From Flavobacteriales bacterium (GTDB taxonomy: Bacteria; Bacteroidota; Bacteroidia; Flavobacteriales_C; GCA-002722245), in contig PBLA01000026.1 of NCBI GenBank assembly GCA_002722245.1, forward strand, positions 83,955-147,954: a stretch of DNA of 64,000 bases. The letters run 5' to 3'. The notes beneath the pieces were generated by a model. The model saw nothing but the letters and a program-made list of their open reading frames with translations, did no database searches and was not told the DNA's origin. Within the stretch, counting starts at the first letter, position 1. Each line of letters opens with the position of its first letter. The position numbers and the translations under genes were made by a program. Below, in pieces: positions 63,136 to 64,000 of this stretch.

Positions 63136-64000
63136 TAGAAGAACTTTTTTTCTTATAATTCAAAATAGGAACATCATAGTTAGGTGTTTCTCCTTTCGGA
63201 TAATAATAACCTTTAAAGACTGTATTACCTCCTTTAGAATAAGAGGATACTTTAACTGAATTACCTTGATTACCTCCATAACCATAAATGGTATTACCAG
63301 ATTTGGAAACCCCTATAACCATAATAACATGATACCATTTACCTATTTTAATAACAGCATTAGCACCTACAGCAGGCTTTTTAAGCTTTGTCATGTTTTT
63401 AGATGCCTTCCATGACCAACCAGAAGCACTCCAATCAGTTTCGTTACCTTTATACCCAGACTCTTTCAAAGACCAGTTAACAAAGGAAGAACACCAAGCA
63501 TTTTCATCGGAAGTACATGGCTTACCTGTTGAACCGTCCAAAGATGATTTGTGATATTCCATTACTCTTGGATTTTCACTCTTCTGGTCTTTATGTTCAC
63601 TATCTTTCTGACCATACTCTCCTTTCGCTTTAAGAACATAAGCTGGCACATAAGTATCTTGGCTCTTAACTTCTGCCTTCTTCTTTTCCCCAGTTTTTTT
63701 ATCCCCAGTTTTTTTATCCCCAGTTTTTTTAGGAACGTTTATAGTAACAGTTGGAACAACGTTTTCTCCTAAATCAATATAATTACCAGTACCAAAATAT
63801 TTATCCGCTTCTGCATCGGAAGGAAACCAAACCATTTTATCGTCATTCGCTTTTTTATTATCAGACTTACCATTAGAAACATACCAGTTATCTCCTCTAG
63901 GGTCAATAAAGATATTTGGATTATTACCTAATACTACATAATTACTTAAATAATGTTTATAAACAGGATCCAGATTCCATCTTCGAATAATTTTACTATC
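63119..64000 (-). CDS. Rhs toxin with TIGR02594/CHAP-like amidase tip, 5' end outside window
   Basis: The frame is open from 64000, so the true start lies beyond the window; at least 293 residues are visible. The first visible residues (RRWNLDPVYKHYLSNYVVLG then NNPNIFIDPRGDNWYVSNG) are the end of an Rhs core. Then DKMVWFPSDAEADKYFG and a threefold KKTGDK repeat (about 63670-63740) form a linker. The tip (NAWCSSFVNWSLKESGYKG, WSASGWSWKASKNM, KWYHVIMVIGVSKSGNTIYG then YGGNQ) matches TIGR02594-type CHAP-like amidases with catalytic Cys and His. It would cleave peptidoglycan. Immunity gene overlaps its end. Confidence 0.85.
   Translation of the reverse strand, partial: DSKIIRRWNLDPVYKHYLSNYVVLGNNPNIFIDPRGDNWYVSNGKSDNKKANDDKMVWFPSDAEADKYFGTGNYIDLGENVVPTVTINVPKKTGDKKTGDKKTGEKKKAEVKSQDTYVPAYVLKAKGEYGQKDSEHKDQKSENPRVMEYHKSSLDGSTGKPCTSDENAWCSSFVNWSLKESGYKGNETDWSASGWSWKASKNMTKLKKPAVGANAVIKIGKWYHVIMVIGVSKSGNTIYGYGGNQGNSVKVSSYSKGGNTVFKGYYYPKGETPNYDVPILNYKKKSSSNESVN

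Noticed and set aside
1..64000. CRISPR array, tRNA or rRNA genes
   Set aside because: No regularly spaced repeat-spacer pattern and no recognisable tRNA or rRNA sequence was seen on either strand.

Overview
The window looks like chromosome of an AT-rich Bacteroidota (Flavobacteriales-like) organism. Support comes from secreted proteins ending in type IX secretion (T9SS) C-terminal sorting domains, many small lipoproteins, PD40/OmpA and MORN-repeat proteins, a short Mpl-type Mur ligase, sparse Shine-Dalgarno use, and promoter-like TAnnTTTG boxes. I see no rRNA, tRNA or CRISPR array.

Layout. (1) 1-9.6 kb: core and envelope genes: a partial metallo-beta-lactamase-fold hydrolase, mpl, a MORN protein, lipoproteins, a T9SS subtilase, a TPR protein and a Wzz-like membrane protein, with two clear rho-independent terminators. 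(2) 9.8-13.5 kb: accessory lipoproteins, a Fibrobacter-type paralogous-domain lipoprotein beside the tail of a lost paralog, an orphan gene pair, two copies of an IS-end-like repeat, a REP-like hairpin and a 304-bp element bounded by 28-bp inverted repeats. (3) 13.5-34.7 kb: a defence-island-like region, almost entirely on the minus strand. It holds a sacsin-type GHKL ATPase paired with a SNF2-type helicase, an HNH-like gene with a decayed paralog, a secreted subtilase with a TolB-like lipoprotein, and a cassette of PLD-HerA (split by a frameshift), a uracil-DNA-glycosylase-like protein, a small unknown protein and an AAA+ ATPase fused to an FtsH-type M41 peptidase, with a divergent WYL regulator. 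Direct repeats at 13.44, 20.79 and 34.63 kb suggest that modules accreted at one site. (4) 34.9-51.5 kb: ordinary genes: a LamG/T9SS protein, sulfurtransferase, OmpA/PD40 protein, aroC plus a dicarboxylate symporter, an OmpH-like lipoprotein, accD, a TonB protein, a TraB/GumN protein and a ceramidase-like protein. (5) 51.5-64 kb: an array of very short Rhs-type polymorphic toxins, each followed by its own candidate immunity gene, with a ParE/RelE toxin-antitoxin pair. A duplicated 444-bp non-coding element with covarying hairpins brackets most of the array.

How the genes work together. Each Rhs cassette is a toxin tip plus an immunity protein whose predicted location suits the predicted target: membrane immunity for a lipase, exported immunity for a zinc peptidase and a wall amidase-like toxin, cytosolic immunity for a papain-fold deamidase. 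Three toxins share a nearly identical signal peptide/jelly-roll leader of about 170 residues. Two cassettes have lost it, and their coding sequence starts inside the Rhs core near the conserved YPFGM/YPYGM motif, which points to cassette exchange by recombination there. The 27.7-34.6 kb cassette pairs DNA-acting modules with a regulated protease and is the best candidate here for an undescribed defence system; the sacsin-helicase pair is the second.
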